Assembly (NCBI RefSeq): GCF_001593005.1
Contig: NZ_LQZQ01000008.1
Location: 1 to 59,065 of the forward strand
Reading direction: 5' to 3'
Source: Roseivirga ehrenbergii
GTDB lineage: Bacteria; Bacteroidota; Bacteroidia; Cytophagales; Cyclobacteriaceae
DNA length: 59,065 nucleotides
Position numbers and translations under genes: made by a program. Of this stretch, positions 25,564 to 34,735 are shown piece by piece. Within the stretch, counting starts at the first letter, position 1, and every line of letters starts with the position of its first letter. The notes under the pieces were generated by a model that was not told the origin of the DNA, searched no databases, and saw nothing but the letters and a program-made list of their open reading frames with translations.

Positions 25564-26136
25564 ATGCACACCATTGAACCTCACTACGGCTGGCTCAAAT
25601 ACTACAATGTAGCAGAAGACGAGAATTCTCCATACGATGGAAAAAGCTACAACTTCGACTTGTATTCCGATACCATTTACGGCTACTATATCGATCCGCA
25701 CTGGGACTTTATGGGGTCGGAAACGCTCTACATCAAAGTGCTTTATGCCGATTACGATCGAGGTTTTATCGTGATCGAATTTATTGGGGAATGGAATGAT
25801 GCGCTGAACAACGACATTATGCACCTCAAACGAAATATCATCGATCACTTCACCCCTCTGGGCATCAACAAGTACATTTTAATTGGTGAAAACGTACTCA
25901 ACTTCCACGGCTCTGATGATAGTTATTACGAAGAGTGGTTTGATGATGTGGAAGAAGGTTGGATATGCGGCATCAACTTCAGAGATTTTGTAGTAGACGA
26001 AATGAGAGTATATAATGTAGACAACTACTTAAACTTTGGTGGCGACTTGGATATTGAAAACTGGCGTACCCTAAAGCCAGAACTTTTATTCGAAAAGGTT
26101 GATCTGATTATTAGCCGTAGAATTGACCTTCTTTGA
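25564..26136 (+). CDS. Acidic hypothetical protein
   Basis: A 190-residue soluble protein, strongly acidic and rich in aromatic residues (YNVAEDENSPYDGKSYNFDLYSD, split; DDSYYEEWFDDVEEGW). I do not recognise a domain. There is no signal peptide. Its 3' end overlaps the convergent sprT-like gene by 51 bases, so the C-terminus (FEKVDLIISRRIDLL) is encoded antisense to that gene's end. Codon use looks normal for the window. Confidence 0.6.
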   Translation: MHTIEPHYGWLKYYNVAEDENSPYDGKSYNFDLYSDTIYGYYIDPHWDFMGSETLYIKVLYADYDRGFIVIEFIGEWNDALNNDIMHLKRNIIDHFTPLGINKYILIGENVLNFHGSDDSYYEEWFDDVEEGWICGINFRDFVVDEMRVYNVDNYLNFGGDLDIENWRTLKPELLFEKVDLIISRRIDLL

Positions 26137-26784
26137 TTTCTTAGTAGGAACCACTTTTGGCGATTCGGCAGTTCCTTCTTTATTGACCGGACTGATTTCA
26201 GCAATTTGAGAAATGAGATAACGCCTATTATTGGCCAAGTCCAGACACAAAGCTCGTGTTCTTTTCACCTCTAGCTTTCTGAATTTCCTTTTTCTCAAGA
26301 AAAATTCTTCACCTATAACCACAGATTCAAGGATTGGCTGCGAAGCAGTATGAACATCATATTGGGCGAGTACCTTTACCAGCTTAGGGTCGGCTGCTGT
26401 GCTCGCTTTGGGGTTCTTCATATGCTTAGCCAAAACACGAAGTACATCGTCAGGAAAAACGCTTGGATTGAGCATGGGTAAAATCAACTCCTGAAATTTA
26501 CTCTTCCACTGCAGGCCATGTGGCAACTGTCGCGACCGAGGTTTATGCACCACCCTGTGCGCCACTTCATGAATGTAGGTAATCAGAAATTGATAAGGAT
26601 TAAGATCGGTATTAACCGTAACGGTATGCGATTGCGCTCTTGGATCGTAGCGGTAATCGCCCAATTTCGAAAGCCTTTTTCGATTTACCTTAAATTGAAA
26701 AGGGTAAAGTTCCCAAAGCTTAATACAATACTCGATTGCGGCTTCAGGAACCTTACCTTCCAACTTTGACCTCACATTTTTCAC
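26086..26784 (-). CDS. SprT-like zinc metallopeptidase-fold protein (GTG start)
   Basis: A 232-residue protein with the SprT/Spartan zinc site HEVAH (72-76) and a third His at 89 (LPHGLQWKSKF). Spartan relatives degrade DNA-protein crosslinks, while bacterial members are uncharacterised. The start is a GTG (26782-26784) directly after the TAG of der and in the same frame, so no earlier start is possible. It is the last gene of era-der-sprT. Confidence 0.8.
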   Translation of the reverse strand: MKNVRSKLEGKVPEAAIEYCIKLWELYPFQFKVNRKRLSKLGDYRYDPRAQSHTVTVNTDLNPYQFLITYIHEVAHRVVHKPRSRQLPHGLQWKSKFQELILPMLNPSVFPDDVLRVLAKHMKNPKASTAADPKLVKVLAQYDVHTASQPILESVVIGEEFFLRKRKFRKLEVKRTRALCLDLANNRRYLISQIAEISPVNKEGTAESPKVVPTKKSKKVNSTANNQINLFE

Positions 26785-28092
26785 CTATTTCTGCCTAAAT
26801 ACAAGCTTCATAGGCACCCCATCAAACTCGAAATGCTCTCTGAGTTTATTCTCTAAGAAACGCTCGTAAGGCTCCTTAATGTATTGAGGAAGGTTACAGA
26901 AAAACGCAATCGTTGGTGTTCTTGTAGGCAGCTGAGTAACATACTTAATTTTGATGTGCTTGCCTTTCAAGGCTGGTGGCGGGTAATGATCAATCTCGCG
27001 AAGCATTATATCATTCAACCTAGAAGTAGAGATTTTACGCTCACGATTTTCATTTACCTTCACCGCTAATTCTATGGCCTGAAATATTCTTTGTTTTTCC
27101 GTAACCGAAGTGAAAATCTTTGGAATCCAAGTTAACTGACCCAGTTTATCATCCAAATCGGCCGTGAATTTCTTCATGGTATTTGAATCTTTTTCAATCA
27201 AATCCCACTTGTTAATCATAAGCATAATGCCCTTTCGGTACTTTATTGCCAAGCTCACAAGGTTCATATCTTGCGCTTCCAAACCACGTTCGGCATCAAT
27301 CATGATTACACAAACATCTGAATCTTGCAAGGCCTGTAAAGCACGCATTACAGAATAGAATTCAATGTCTTCGTGAACTTTAGATTTCTTTCGAATTCCA
27401 GCAGTATCAGTCAGAATAAAATCCTGACCAAACAGAGTATAACGTGTATTGATAGAGTCGCGAGTAGTTCCTGCAACATCCGTAACGATGGTTCTTTCTT
27501 TACCTAATAAGGCGTTGATGAAAGAAGATTTTCCAGCATTTGGGCGTCCTAAAACTGCAATTCTAGGAATTCCATCATCTGGCCCTTCGATACCATCTTC
27601 TTCAAAATGTTTTACCACTTCATCAAGAAGTTCGCCTGTTCCTGCACCACTGGCTGCAGAAATAGGGAAAATATCTCCCAATCCAAGTGCATAAAAATCA
27701 TTGGCCATGTAATGGTAATCGGTATTGTCAGCCTTATTGGCCACTACTAAAACCGGCTTCCCTAGACCCCTTACAATTCTTGCAAATTCTTTATCTAATG
27801 GATTTAAACCCGAATGACAGTCCGTCATAAACAAAATTACCGAAGCCTCGCTCATGGCCTCAGCAACTTGGGTTCTGATGGCACCTTCAAACACATCTTC
27901 AGAACCGGTAACATAACCTCCAGTGTCAATCACTGTAAAATATTTACCGATCCAATCTGCGTAACCGTAGTGTCTGTCGCGGGTAACGCCACTTTCGTTA
28001 TCCATGATCGCCTGCCTTCTTTCTATCAGACGATTGAATAAAGTCGATTTACCTACGTTAGGCCTCCCTACAATTGCAACTATATTTGCCAT
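26785..28092 (-). CDS. der: Ribosome biogenesis GTPase Der (EngA)
   Basis: A 435-residue protein with two tandem GTPase domains followed by a KH-like domain. First domain: G1 GRPNVGKST, G3 DTGG, G4 NKAD. Second domain: G1 GRPNAGKSS, G3 DTAG, G4 NKWD. The length and KH tail (GKHIKIKYVTQLPTRTPTIAFFCN, split) are typical. Der is essential for maturation of the large ribosomal subunit. It is transcribed after era, a common order in Bacteroidota. Confidence 0.97.
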   Translation of the reverse strand: MANIVAIVGRPNVGKSTLFNRLIERRQAIMDNESGVTRDRHYGYADWIGKYFTVIDTGGYVTGSEDVFEGAIRTQVAEAMSEASVILFMTDCHSGLNPLDKEFARIVRGLGKPVLVVANKADNTDYHYMANDFYALGLGDIFPISAASGAGTGELLDEVVKHFEEDGIEGPDDGIPRIAVLGRPNAGKSSFINALLGKERTIVTDVAGTTRDSINTRYTLFGQDFILTDTAGIRKKSKVHEDIEFYSVMRALQALQDSDVCVIMIDAERGLEAQDMNLVSLAIKYRKGIMLMINKWDLIEKDSNTMKKFTADLDDKLGQLTWIPKIFTSVTEKQRIFQAIELAVKVNENRERKISTSRLNDIMLREIDHYPPPALKGKHIKIKYVTQLPTRTPTIAFFCNLPQYIKEPYERFLENKLREHFEFDGVPMKLVFRQK

Positions 28093-28189
28093 TTTGATTT
28101 CAAATTTTTAATGTACGATCTAAGATTGATCTTGGGTTTATGCATTTATCGCCAACAACCCCAAATTGTAATTCTTACTTTGTTACTCG

Positions 28190-29077
28190 TTAATTTAAGT
28201 AACCAAAGCGTTTTAATTTCGCTTCCTTTTTTCGCCAGTCCTTCTCTACTTTCACATGGGTTTCAAGAAAGATCTTCTTCCCAAAGAAAATTTCCAAATC
28301 TTCTCGTGCTGCCGTACCCACTTTTTTAAGCGATTCGCCTTTATGCCCAATCACGATCCCCTTTTGGCTATCGCGCTCCACATAAATATCGGCCGAGATG
28401 CGAATAATATTTTCGTCTTCTTTAAAAGAAGTAGTCACCACCTCACAGCTATAAGGGATTTCCTTTTTGTATTGTTTGAAGATTTTTTCACGAATCATTT
28501 CATCCACGAAAAAACGTTCAGGTTTATCGGTCAGAGTATCTTTCGGAAAATAAGCAGGGTGCTCTGGCAAGTGCTCAATAATTTTCTCAAACACGCCTTC
28601 AATTCCAATATTCTCTAAAGCCGAAACCATTACTATATCATGGAAGTCCATGAGCTCTTTCCAATAAGCTACTTTATCTTCGGCTTGAGACCCTTTAGCC
28701 AAGTCAATTTTGTTCATCACCAAAATCACCGGCACCTTCACTTCCTTCAGGTAATCGATTACTTTTTCACCTTCATACTTTTCGTACAGGTCGGTAACAA
28801 ATAAAATAAGGTCTGAATCTTCGAAAGAACTGGTCACAAAACGCATCATGGTTTCATGCAGTTCATATTCTGGTTTAATAATCCCAGGAGTGTCGGAATA
28901 AATGATTTGAAAATCATCTCCGCTCAGGATTCCCATAATCCTATGACGGGTAGTCTGCGCTTTTGAAGTGATAATTGAGAGTCTTTCACCTACCATCGCA
29001 TTCATTAGAGTAGATTTACCAACATTAGGTTTACCTATAATGCTCACATAACCAGCCTTGTGCGGACGACTCTCCAT
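28190..29077 (-). CDS. era: GTPase Era
   Basis: A 295-residue GTPase for 16S rRNA maturation and 30S assembly. G1 GKPNVGKSTL, G2 region TRHRIMG, G3 DTPG, G4 NKID, then a C-terminal KH domain with GHKGESLKKVGTAAREDLE and the basic tail. Length is the family norm. It leads the era-der-sprT cluster; the intergenic gap to der is 97 bases, and a consensus -7 lies about 20 bases before its ATG. Confidence 0.97.
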   Translation of the reverse strand: MESRPHKAGYVSIIGKPNVGKSTLMNAMVGERLSIITSKAQTTRHRIMGILSGDDFQIIYSDTPGIIKPEYELHETMMRFVTSSFEDSDLILFVTDLYEKYEGEKVIDYLKEVKVPVILVMNKIDLAKGSQAEDKVAYWKELMDFHDIVMVSALENIGIEGVFEKIIEHLPEHPAYFPKDTLTDKPERFFVDEMIREKIFKQYKKEIPYSCEVVTTSFKEDENIIRISADIYVERDSQKGIVIGHKGESLKKVGTAAREDLEIFFGKKIFLETHVKVEKDWRKKEAKLKRFGYLN

Positions 29078-29096
29078 GAATTTTTAAATTAGTTCG

Positions 29097-29104
29097 CAAA
29101 GGTA
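29097..29104 (-). promoter_or_regulatory. -7 element of era
   Basis: TACCTTTG on the minus strand, 20-27 bases before the era ATG. No clear -33 partner. It lies next to the divergent promoter of initiator tRNA, whose -33 begins 2 bases away. Confidence 0.5.
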
Positions 29105-29105
29105 C

Positions 29106-29136
29106 TTGTTTCGAATGGATTTATCACCTACTTTTG
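29106..29136 (+). promoter_or_regulatory. Promoter of initiator tRNA
   Basis: TTG at 29106-29108, 20 nt, TACTTTTG at 29129-29136: a full Bacteroidota consensus, 31 bases before the tRNA. Confidence 0.8.
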
Positions 29137-29167
29137 TATCCCACTTCAGAAAAGCTGAAGGATATAT

Positions 29168-29240
<73 letters not shown>

Positions 29241-29251
29241 CAGAGAAAGAA

Positions 29252-29280
29252 AACCTGATCAAAAATGATCGGGTTTTTTT
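29252..29280 (+). terminator. Terminator of initiator tRNA
   Basis: AACCTGATC pairs with GATCGGGTT (9 bp with one G-T) and is followed by a run of seven T, beginning 11 bases after the tRNA. Confidence 0.85.
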
Positions 29281-29350
29281 ATGCCCTTTGGGCTATAACT
29301 TAGGAGTAAGCATTTAGTCGAAGCGAGACGCTTCAACTAGAGGTGTTTTA

Positions 29351-29377
29351 ATAAAAAAGACAGCCGTTAAGCTGCCT
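29351..29377 (-). terminator. Terminator of SDR operon
   Basis: On the minus strand AAGGCAGC pairs with GCTGTCTT (one mismatch, 6-nt loop) and is followed by TTTTTT. It lies 20 bases after the SDR stop codon. Confidence 0.65.
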
Positions 29378-29396
29378 TGTTTATATCTAATTTCTC

Positions 29397-30197
29397 TCAC
29401 TCCCTCGACTGCTTAATAAAAGCGTTTGCGAGCATTCGCAATTGCATTCGGTGTGGGATTACCCGACCCAAGGTTCTGTAAAATTTAGGGAAAACGCCCG
29501 GAATAGACACTGGCTTTCGATTAAACATTCGGCTTAAAGCATATTCGGCCACTTGTTCAGCCGTTTGCCTTGTTATTTTAGAAACGAAGCCCATGTTTGC
29601 ATCGCGCTTAATCACTTCAGGATTGGTAAGCACAGCCGCAGGACAAAGAATCGAAACGAAAACGTTAGAATCCTTCAATTCGTAGCGAAGCGAATGAGAG
29701 AATGAACTCACGAATTTCTTACTGGCTGCATAAATGCCTTTGAACGGAATATCATAGTAGGAGGCCATGCTGGCCACATTTAAGATATATGCCTTATCAA
29801 GCTTTTGCATTTCGGGTAAAAAATGGTGGGTAAGCATTACCATGGCCACCATATTCAATTGCATTTGGCCAAAATAAAACTCTGCTTTTTTAGAAAGGAA
29901 GTCTCCAGAATTACCTAAACCAGCATTGTTTGCCAAAATATCAACTACAAAATTATTCTTTTGGCACCATTGAAAAACCTCTTGAGGTGCCCCAGCATCC
30001 ATTAGGTTTACTCCCAAACAGTGGAATTCTTGATTCGGGTATTTAGCTGCCAATGCATTAGTTACTTCTTCAAGTTTAGGTTCTGGTAGTGCCACCAAGA
30101 GAACATTAAAGCCTCTAGCTGCACAGTTTTCTGCAATAGCACGACCAATGCCATTACTAGAACCTGTTACTAATGCGAATTTCTTTGAATTTGTCAT
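29397..30197 (-). CDS. Short-chain dehydrogenase/reductase (DltE-like)
   Basis: About 266 residues from the ATG at 30195-30197. Classical SDR: cofactor motif TGSSNGIGRAIA, NNAG at about 90, catalytic Ser in NVASMASYYD and YAASK. The TGSSNGIG form with following Arg suggests NADPH (inference). The substrate is unknown. Its ATG overlaps the TGA of the epimerase gene (ATGA), so the two are translated together. Confidence 0.85.
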   Translation of the reverse strand: MTNSKKFALVTGSSNGIGRAIAENCAARGFNVLLVALPEPKLEEVTNALAAKYPNQEFHCLGVNLMDAGAPQEVFQWCQKNNFVVDILANNAGLGNSGDFLSKKAEFYFGQMQLNMVAMVMLTHHFLPEMQKLDKAYILNVASMASYYDIPFKGIYAASKKFVSSFSHSLRYELKDSNVFVSILCPAAVLTNPEVIKRDANMGFVSKITRQTAEQVAEYALSRMFNRKPVSIPGVFPKFYRTLGRVIPHRMQLRMLANAFIKQSRE

Positions 30198-31183
30198 TTG
30201 TTGTCTGTTCTTAACCAATCTACCGTCTGCTGAATTCCATTCATGAGTGGTGTTATCTGGTAGCCTAGTTCTTTTTGAGCTTTATCGCTTGAAACGCTCC
30301 ATTTATACAGGTATTTTCTTACCCATCCTGGCGTAATCATAGGCTGCTTGCCAAAATTTTCAGCTAAAAATAACTGAACTTTGCCGAAGGTAAGCATAAC
30401 TCCCAAGGGCATTTTATAGAGCTTATATTTTTTACCACCAATCTCAGCAATCATATCAAAGAGCTCATGATAGGTGGCATCTTCGCCTCCAAGCAAGTAG
30501 CGCTCCCCTGATTTCCCATGCTCCATGGCCAGCATATGCCCACGAATCACATCTTCTACATACACATAATTGCCAGTGCTGAGCCCATCACCTGGCATGA
30601 ACTTCCATTTACCATCAATGTATTGCTTCACCAATTTAGTAACAGAATTACTCACATTGAGAGGCCCCGGGCCATACACCCGTGTTGGGTTTACAATTAC
30701 AATATGTTGTCCATCAGCAGCGCGCTGACGTATTTGTTCTTCCGATTGGTGTTTTGTGCTTTCGTAATCGGTAAAGAAATCAACCTGCCGTGGGGTATCT
30801 TCATTTACTGGACCATCAATGGCCGGGCCAATTACGCCTGCAGTTGAAGTAACCACTACTTTAGAAACGCCTTGGTTTTTGGCTGCATCTAAAATATTGG
30901 TGGTGCCATCAATATTCACTCTTTTGAAGGTATCGTCCTTGGCCCAAACGCTTGCAAAGGCCGCCAAATGATAAACCTCCTCACAATTTTCCATGCCTTT
31001 TTGCAGGGCATCGGTGTGAAATAAGTCACCTTCTACGGTTTCAATATTTGGGTGAATTAACGTTTCAGCCTTGGCTTTAGATCGAACTAGAGCAGTTACC
31101 CTGTGCCCTTGCTCGGCTAAAGTGTGAGTCAATTTTTGACCAATAAAGCCTGTGCTTCCGGTGATAAATATCTTTTTACTCAT
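30194..31183 (-). CDS. NAD-dependent epimerase / dihydroflavonol-reductase-like SDR
   Basis: A 329-residue extended SDR: cofactor motif TGSTGFIGQKLTHTLAEQG at the N-terminus, HLAAFASVWA, catalytic STAGVIG and a YESTK motif (Tyr and Lys of the active site). It resembles hopanoid-associated and dihydroflavonol-4-reductase-like sugar or aldehyde reductases. It overlaps the CPBP gene upstream by one base (TAATG) and the SDR gene downstream by four, so CPBP-epimerase-SDR form a tight operon. Confidence 0.85.
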   Translation of the reverse strand: MSKKIFITGSTGFIGQKLTHTLAEQGHRVTALVRSKAKAETLIHPNIETVEGDLFHTDALQKGMENCEEVYHLAAFASVWAKDDTFKRVNIDGTTNILDAAKNQGVSKVVVTSTAGVIGPAIDGPVNEDTPRQVDFFTDYESTKHQSEEQIRQRAADGQHIVIVNPTRVYGPGPLNVSNSVTKLVKQYIDGKWKFMPGDGLSTGNYVYVEDVIRGHMLAMEHGKSGERYLLGGEDATYHELFDMIAEIGGKKYKLYKMPLGVMLTFGKVQLFLAENFGKQPMITPGWVRKYLYKWSVSSDKAQKELGYQITPLMNGIQQTVDWLRTDNK

Positions 31184-31899
31184 TAAATAACTTTCATGTC
31201 GGGGTGATGCCTAAGCGAAAAGAAAAAATTGGACAGCGCCAAGGTAATGTGAACGAAAAAAGCCACCCAAATCGTTCCTGTTGTTAAGGTAATGAGGCAG
31301 AGCAACACGCCCAATGGAACTGCCCCAATAGTTTCTTCTAAGTTTTTAGGCACATGTACTAAGGCATATAAAGCTGCATTCAATACAATAGCTGGCCATT
31401 CGCCCAATAAGGGAACAGTAGCAAAAAGCAGTAATCCCCTGAACATTAATTCGTAACCGAATAAATAAGACACCCAGGTGAAGGCGTTTTTGGCTACCAT
31501 GGCTTTTGTCCACTCCTTCTCCCTTACATTTGGGTAAAAGGCTAAATTCTTTTCCTTTTTGGAATTGAAAAAATTCATGGGGATAATTACCGCAGCCAAA
31601 CCTAAAATCCAATAAAGAGACGTGGCATGATTCTTAAATGTTACTCCGTAATCAGCAGGGGTTTTATCTAAAATCACCATCATGATTATAGCCGGAATTA
31701 CTCCGATAGTCATGGCTCCTAAGTACCTGAAATACCACAGTGCTTTTGTATTACCCCTTACTTCACCATATTTTTTGGCAAAACGCTCTTTAACTTTTGG
31801 CGAAATAGAAACGAAGTGATAGACACTAAATCCAATAGTGAGAAGGCCAATTGCTAAAATTGGTTCTAGAAAGGAAGGATCCCAAATTGGAATTTGCAT
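31183..31899 (-). CDS. CPBP family intramembrane protease homolog
   Basis: A 238-residue protein with about seven helices. The three CPBP motifs are recognisable: motif 1 FGYELMFRGLL (normally EExxxR; here the first Glu is Tyr), motif 2 LYALVHVPK, and motif 3 VHITLALSN (HxxxN). CPBP/Rce1 proteins are intramembrane glutamic proteases or inactive relatives. The Tyr substitution may still leave the catalytic Glu, so activity is possible but unsure. First gene of the operon with the epimerase and SDR. Confidence 0.8.
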   Translation of the reverse strand: MQIPIWDPSFLEPILAIGLLTIGFSVYHFVSISPKVKERFAKKYGEVRGNTKALWYFRYLGAMTIGVIPAIIMMVILDKTPADYGVTFKNHATSLYWILGLAAVIIPMNFFNSKKEKNLAFYPNVREKEWTKAMVAKNAFTWVSYLFGYELMFRGLLLFATVPLLGEWPAIVLNAALYALVHVPKNLEETIGAVPLGVLLCLITLTTGTIWVAFFVHITLALSNFFFSLRHHPDMKVI

Positions 31900-31922
31900 G
31901 CTGTTGCTACCGTTGAGTCAGA

Positions 31923-31952
31923 TTGCAAAAATAAGAACATCTCTTACATTTA
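31923..31952 (+). promoter_or_regulatory. Promoter before DUF6503-like gene
   Basis: TTG at 31923-31925, 19 nt, TACATTTA at 31945-31952 (one base from TAnnTTTG), 38 bases before the ATG. Confidence 0.55.
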
Positions 31953-31989
31953 CGTGTAGAACCATCTAAATTCAACATCATTTAACATT

Positions 31990-32730
31990 ATGACCCGCTA
32001 CTTTACCCCCTTACTTCTTTTACTGTTTATCTCCTGTACGGTATTGAGTGCTCAAGAAGAGCAAATCTCTGGTACAGAACTTCTAAATCGAAGCATTTCC
32101 TTTCATGATCCTAGCGGGCAATGGCAAAAAGTAAAAATGGAATTGGTGATTGATCAAGAAATGCCAAATGGATCGGTTCGCCCCTCACATGTTATTATTG
32201 ACAATCAGAGAGGAGCGTTTGAGTTGTCTTTTGTAAAAGACAACCACTTATTTAACTGGAAAGTAGATGGACGAGACTCTACCGAATCATTTATGGATTA
32301 CAGAGTAATTACGGATTCCGTAAGGGTCGATACACTACAATTGAGCCCTGATAGGGCCAGAAGATGGAGAAACTATTATAGTTATTTATACGGCTTACCA
32401 ATGAAGTTAAAGGACAAAGGAACGAATATTGACCCAGTGGTTCAAAGCACTACTTTTGATGGAAATACTGTTTTAGCACTCAAAGTTACCTATGATAAAA
32501 ACGTAGGTTCCGACACTTGGTATTTCTATTTCCACCCAGAAACTTACGCCTTGGTAGGTTATCGGTTCTTTCATAACGAAGCCGAAAACGATGGAGAGTA
32601 CATTGTTATTGAAGGTTTAGAAATTCAGAATGGAATGCGAATTCCGATGCACAGGGCATGGTATACAAATAATGAAAATCGTTGGTTGGGAACAGACAGG
32701 TTTATTAGCCTAAAGCTGACGAGGAATTAG
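31990..32730 (+). CDS. Secreted protein, DUF6503-like
   Basis: A 246-residue secreted protein with a signal peptide ending near LSAQ. Beta-rich, with LLNRSISFHDPSGQWQKVKMEL near the start and TWYFYFHPETYALVGYRFFHNE later, a layout I associate with DUF6503, an outer-membrane-lipoprotein-carrier-like fold. Function unknown. A protein of similar layout is encoded at 57849-58535. Monocistronic, with its own promoter. Confidence 0.6.
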   Translation: MTRYFTPLLLLLFISCTVLSAQEEQISGTELLNRSISFHDPSGQWQKVKMELVIDQEMPNGSVRPSHVIIDNQRGAFELSFVKDNHLFNWKVDGRDSTESFMDYRVITDSVRVDTLQLSPDRARRWRNYYSYLYGLPMKLKDKGTNIDPVVQSTTFDGNTVLALKVTYDKNVGSDTWYFYFHPETYALVGYRFFHNEAENDGEYIVIEGLEIQNGMRIPMHRAWYTNNENRWLGTDRFISLKLTRN

Positions 32731-32736
32731 AAAAAG

Positions 32737-33378
32737 CTACTTCTTCTTTTTCAGCGAGTTGATAAACTTTGCCCAAGCAAAAGGATTCAGCAGTGGATTT
32801 GTTGTTGGCCCCGAACGGTACTGCATTTGATTATATTGCTGATTCATCATGTACCTATAATTGGCGTCAGGACTACCTCCCATGGGCATGGTAAGCACCA
32901 TTCGTTGTACGGCCTCAGGCGCAAAAGCATTCAGAACGCTCTCTTGCTCTTCATTTAAATTCATGGCCAAAAATGCCTCTTTGAAAAGTTCCTCACTCGG
33001 AAAACGGCTTACTTCTACATCAGGAAGTTGAGTAACCTCTTCTTCCATAGCTACAATAATGGTGTATTGATCGCCCACTGAATCAGGAACTACTATTTTA
33101 CGGTCTTTAAAACCTATAGAAGTGAATATTAGCGTATCGCCAGCATAAAAAGCCTTACTAAACCAACCTCTGTAATCTGACACTGTTCCTCGGCCAGTTT
33201 TGAGCGCAAAAATATGAACTCCAAAAACTGTTTCGGTACTATCGGCATTCATAACAAGCCCCGAAAGTTGAACTACGCCAGAATTGCTATTCTGTGCAAA
33301 ACCCTTTTGAGCACTGCAAAAAAGGAAAGCACAAAGCACAATGGCGCGTAGAGAATATGTGATTACAGTTTGTTTCAA
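32737..33378 (-). CDS. Carboxypeptidase-regulatory-like domain protein (TTG start)
   Basis: A 213-residue secreted protein. After a signal peptide (cleavage near GFAQ) comes a CarboxypepD_reg-like beta-sandwich: VQLSGLVMNADSTETVFGVHIFALKTGRGTVSDYRGWFSKAFYAGDTLIFTSIGF, given in parts, ending with a helical tail. Such stand-alone domains are common in Bacteroidota envelopes. There is no ATG before the signal peptide; TTG at 33376-33378 is the most plausible start, as a stop lies 27 bases upstream. Confidence 0.75.
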   Translation of the reverse strand: MKQTVITYSLRAIVLCAFLFCSAQKGFAQNSNSGVVQLSGLVMNADSTETVFGVHIFALKTGRGTVSDYRGWFSKAFYAGDTLIFTSIGFKDRKIVVPDSVGDQYTIIVAMEEEVTQLPDVEVSRFPSEELFKEAFLAMNLNEEQESVLNAFAPEAVQRMVLTMPMGGSPDANYRYMMNQQYNQMQYRSGPTTNPLLNPFAWAKFINSLKKKK

Positions 33379-33598
33379 TATACTTGTGCTTTTGATTGTG
33401 TTCTACGTGAACTTAGACTTAAAGATAAGAAGATAGAACTTATTTTTTTTCGCTTCGCAATATTAACAATCAAAAAGGGGAATTGTGTTGGCTTAAACCA
33501 ATTATTCTTCTCAATTTAACAATAATTAACCCCAGTCTTTCTTTGGTAGAAATCATTGAATAACAACGGATTTAAGCCATGAAAGCAAAGTCAATTCA

Positions 33599-33982
33599 AT
33601 GAAACTCAAAAATTTCAGCCTTCCCTTTGGGGCGCAAATCTTCAAATCCTTATCTGACGAAGCTAGGGTAAGAATTCTTCACTTACTTCTGAAAAACGGA
33701 GAAATGACCATCTCTGACCTAGAGCACATTTTGGATTACACTCAAACCAAAACATCCAGACATGTTACTTATTTAAAGAACTCCAATATTGTGAATGCCC
33801 GCAAACACGACCAGTGGGTTTTTTATAGTATAAGGGAAGAAGTGGAACTAGTGATGATACAAATTTTCAATTTCTTAAATAAAGATGCTCGTTTACAAAA
33901 AGACCAAGAGACTTACGAAATACTTAAATCGAATCGTGAACTGGCCGAAAATAGAATTTCTAAACAAGGTTGGTCAATTTGA
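33599..33982 (+). CDS. ArsR family transcriptional regulator
   Basis: A 127-residue winged-helix repressor: LSDEARVRILHLLLKNGEMTISDLEHIL, recognition helix YTQTKTSRHVTYLKNSNIV, wing RKHDQWVFYSI. There are no Cys residues, so the usual ArsR metal thiolate site is absent and the effector is unknown. The following nucleotidase gene starts 25 bases later on the same strand. Confidence 0.85.
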   Translation: MKLKNFSLPFGAQIFKSLSDEARVRILHLLLKNGEMTISDLEHILDYTQTKTSRHVTYLKNSNIVNARKHDQWVFYSIREEVELVMIQIFNFLNKDARLQKDQETYEILKSNRELAENRISKQGWSI

Positions 33983-34007
33983 GTTTCCATAATTTCTATT
34001 CTTTATT

Positions 34008-34703
34008 TTGAAAAACTACCAACATATCTTTTTCGATTTGGACCATACCCTTTGGGATTATGACACCAACGCCATGACGGCCTTACACGAACTTTACGAC
34101 CATTATAGGTTCGAGCAAATTACTCATTTCGACAAAGACACTTTTGTACAACACTTTTTTCAAGTGAACAACGAACTTTGGAGCCTTTTTAACAAACACC
34201 AAATTCAGCGCGAACAAATTAGAGAAAGGCGGTTTGCCACGATTTTTGAGAGATTAAATGCCAAACTCGACATTATACCGCAACAATTGGATTGTGAATA
34301 TGTAGAACTCTGTCCAACCAAAGAGGCCGTTTTCGAAGGAGCTCACGATGTTTTAGATTACCTGAAAGAGCGCTATCAGTTGCACATTATTACCAATGGT
34401 TTTGACGATGTGCAGACGATTAAAATGAAAAGCGCCAAACTAGATCATTACTTTGATGTGATCGTAACTTCTGAAAACTCAAATTCCAGAAAACCCTCCG
34501 CTCCTATTTTTGAACAAGCATTACAAAGGGCTGGCGCCAAGCTAAATGAGAGCATCATGATTGGCGATAACTTGGAATCAGACATTCAAGGCGCACGAAA
34601 TTTTGGTATGGATCATATTTGGTTTAACCCCAGCAAACTAACAAGCGATTTTCCGCCTACATACGAGATTCAAATGCTTAGTCAATTAAGGAACTTACTC
34701 TAG
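34008..34703 (+). CDS. YjjG-family HAD pyrimidine nucleotidase (TTG start)
   Basis: A 231-residue HAD phosphatase: motif I FFDLDHTLWDYD, motif II IITNGF, motif III RKPSAPIF and motif IV MIGDNLESDIQGA. The family dephosphorylates non-canonical pyrimidine nucleotides. The start must be TTG 34008 or the adjacent ATT: an in-frame TAA lies at 33990 and the first ATG comes after motif I. It follows the ArsR gene closely and may be in the same unit. Confidence 0.88.
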   Translation: MKNYQHIFFDLDHTLWDYDTNAMTALHELYDHYRFEQITHFDKDTFVQHFFQVNNELWSLFNKHQIQREQIRERRFATIFERLNAKLDIIPQQLDCEYVELCPTKEAVFEGAHDVLDYLKERYQLHIITNGFDDVQTIKMKSAKLDHYFDVIVTSENSNSRKPSAPIFEQALQRAGAKLNESIMIGDNLESDIQGARNFGMDHIWFNPSKLTSDFPPTYEIQMLSQLRNLL

Positions 34704-34735
34704 CCAATCGGGTTTTTAATCCATAGGCGAAACCT

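Noticed and set aside
33599-33982. ArsR protein as an arsenic or metal sensor
   Set aside because: It has no Cys residues and no arsenic genes are nearby, so only the fold can be claimed.
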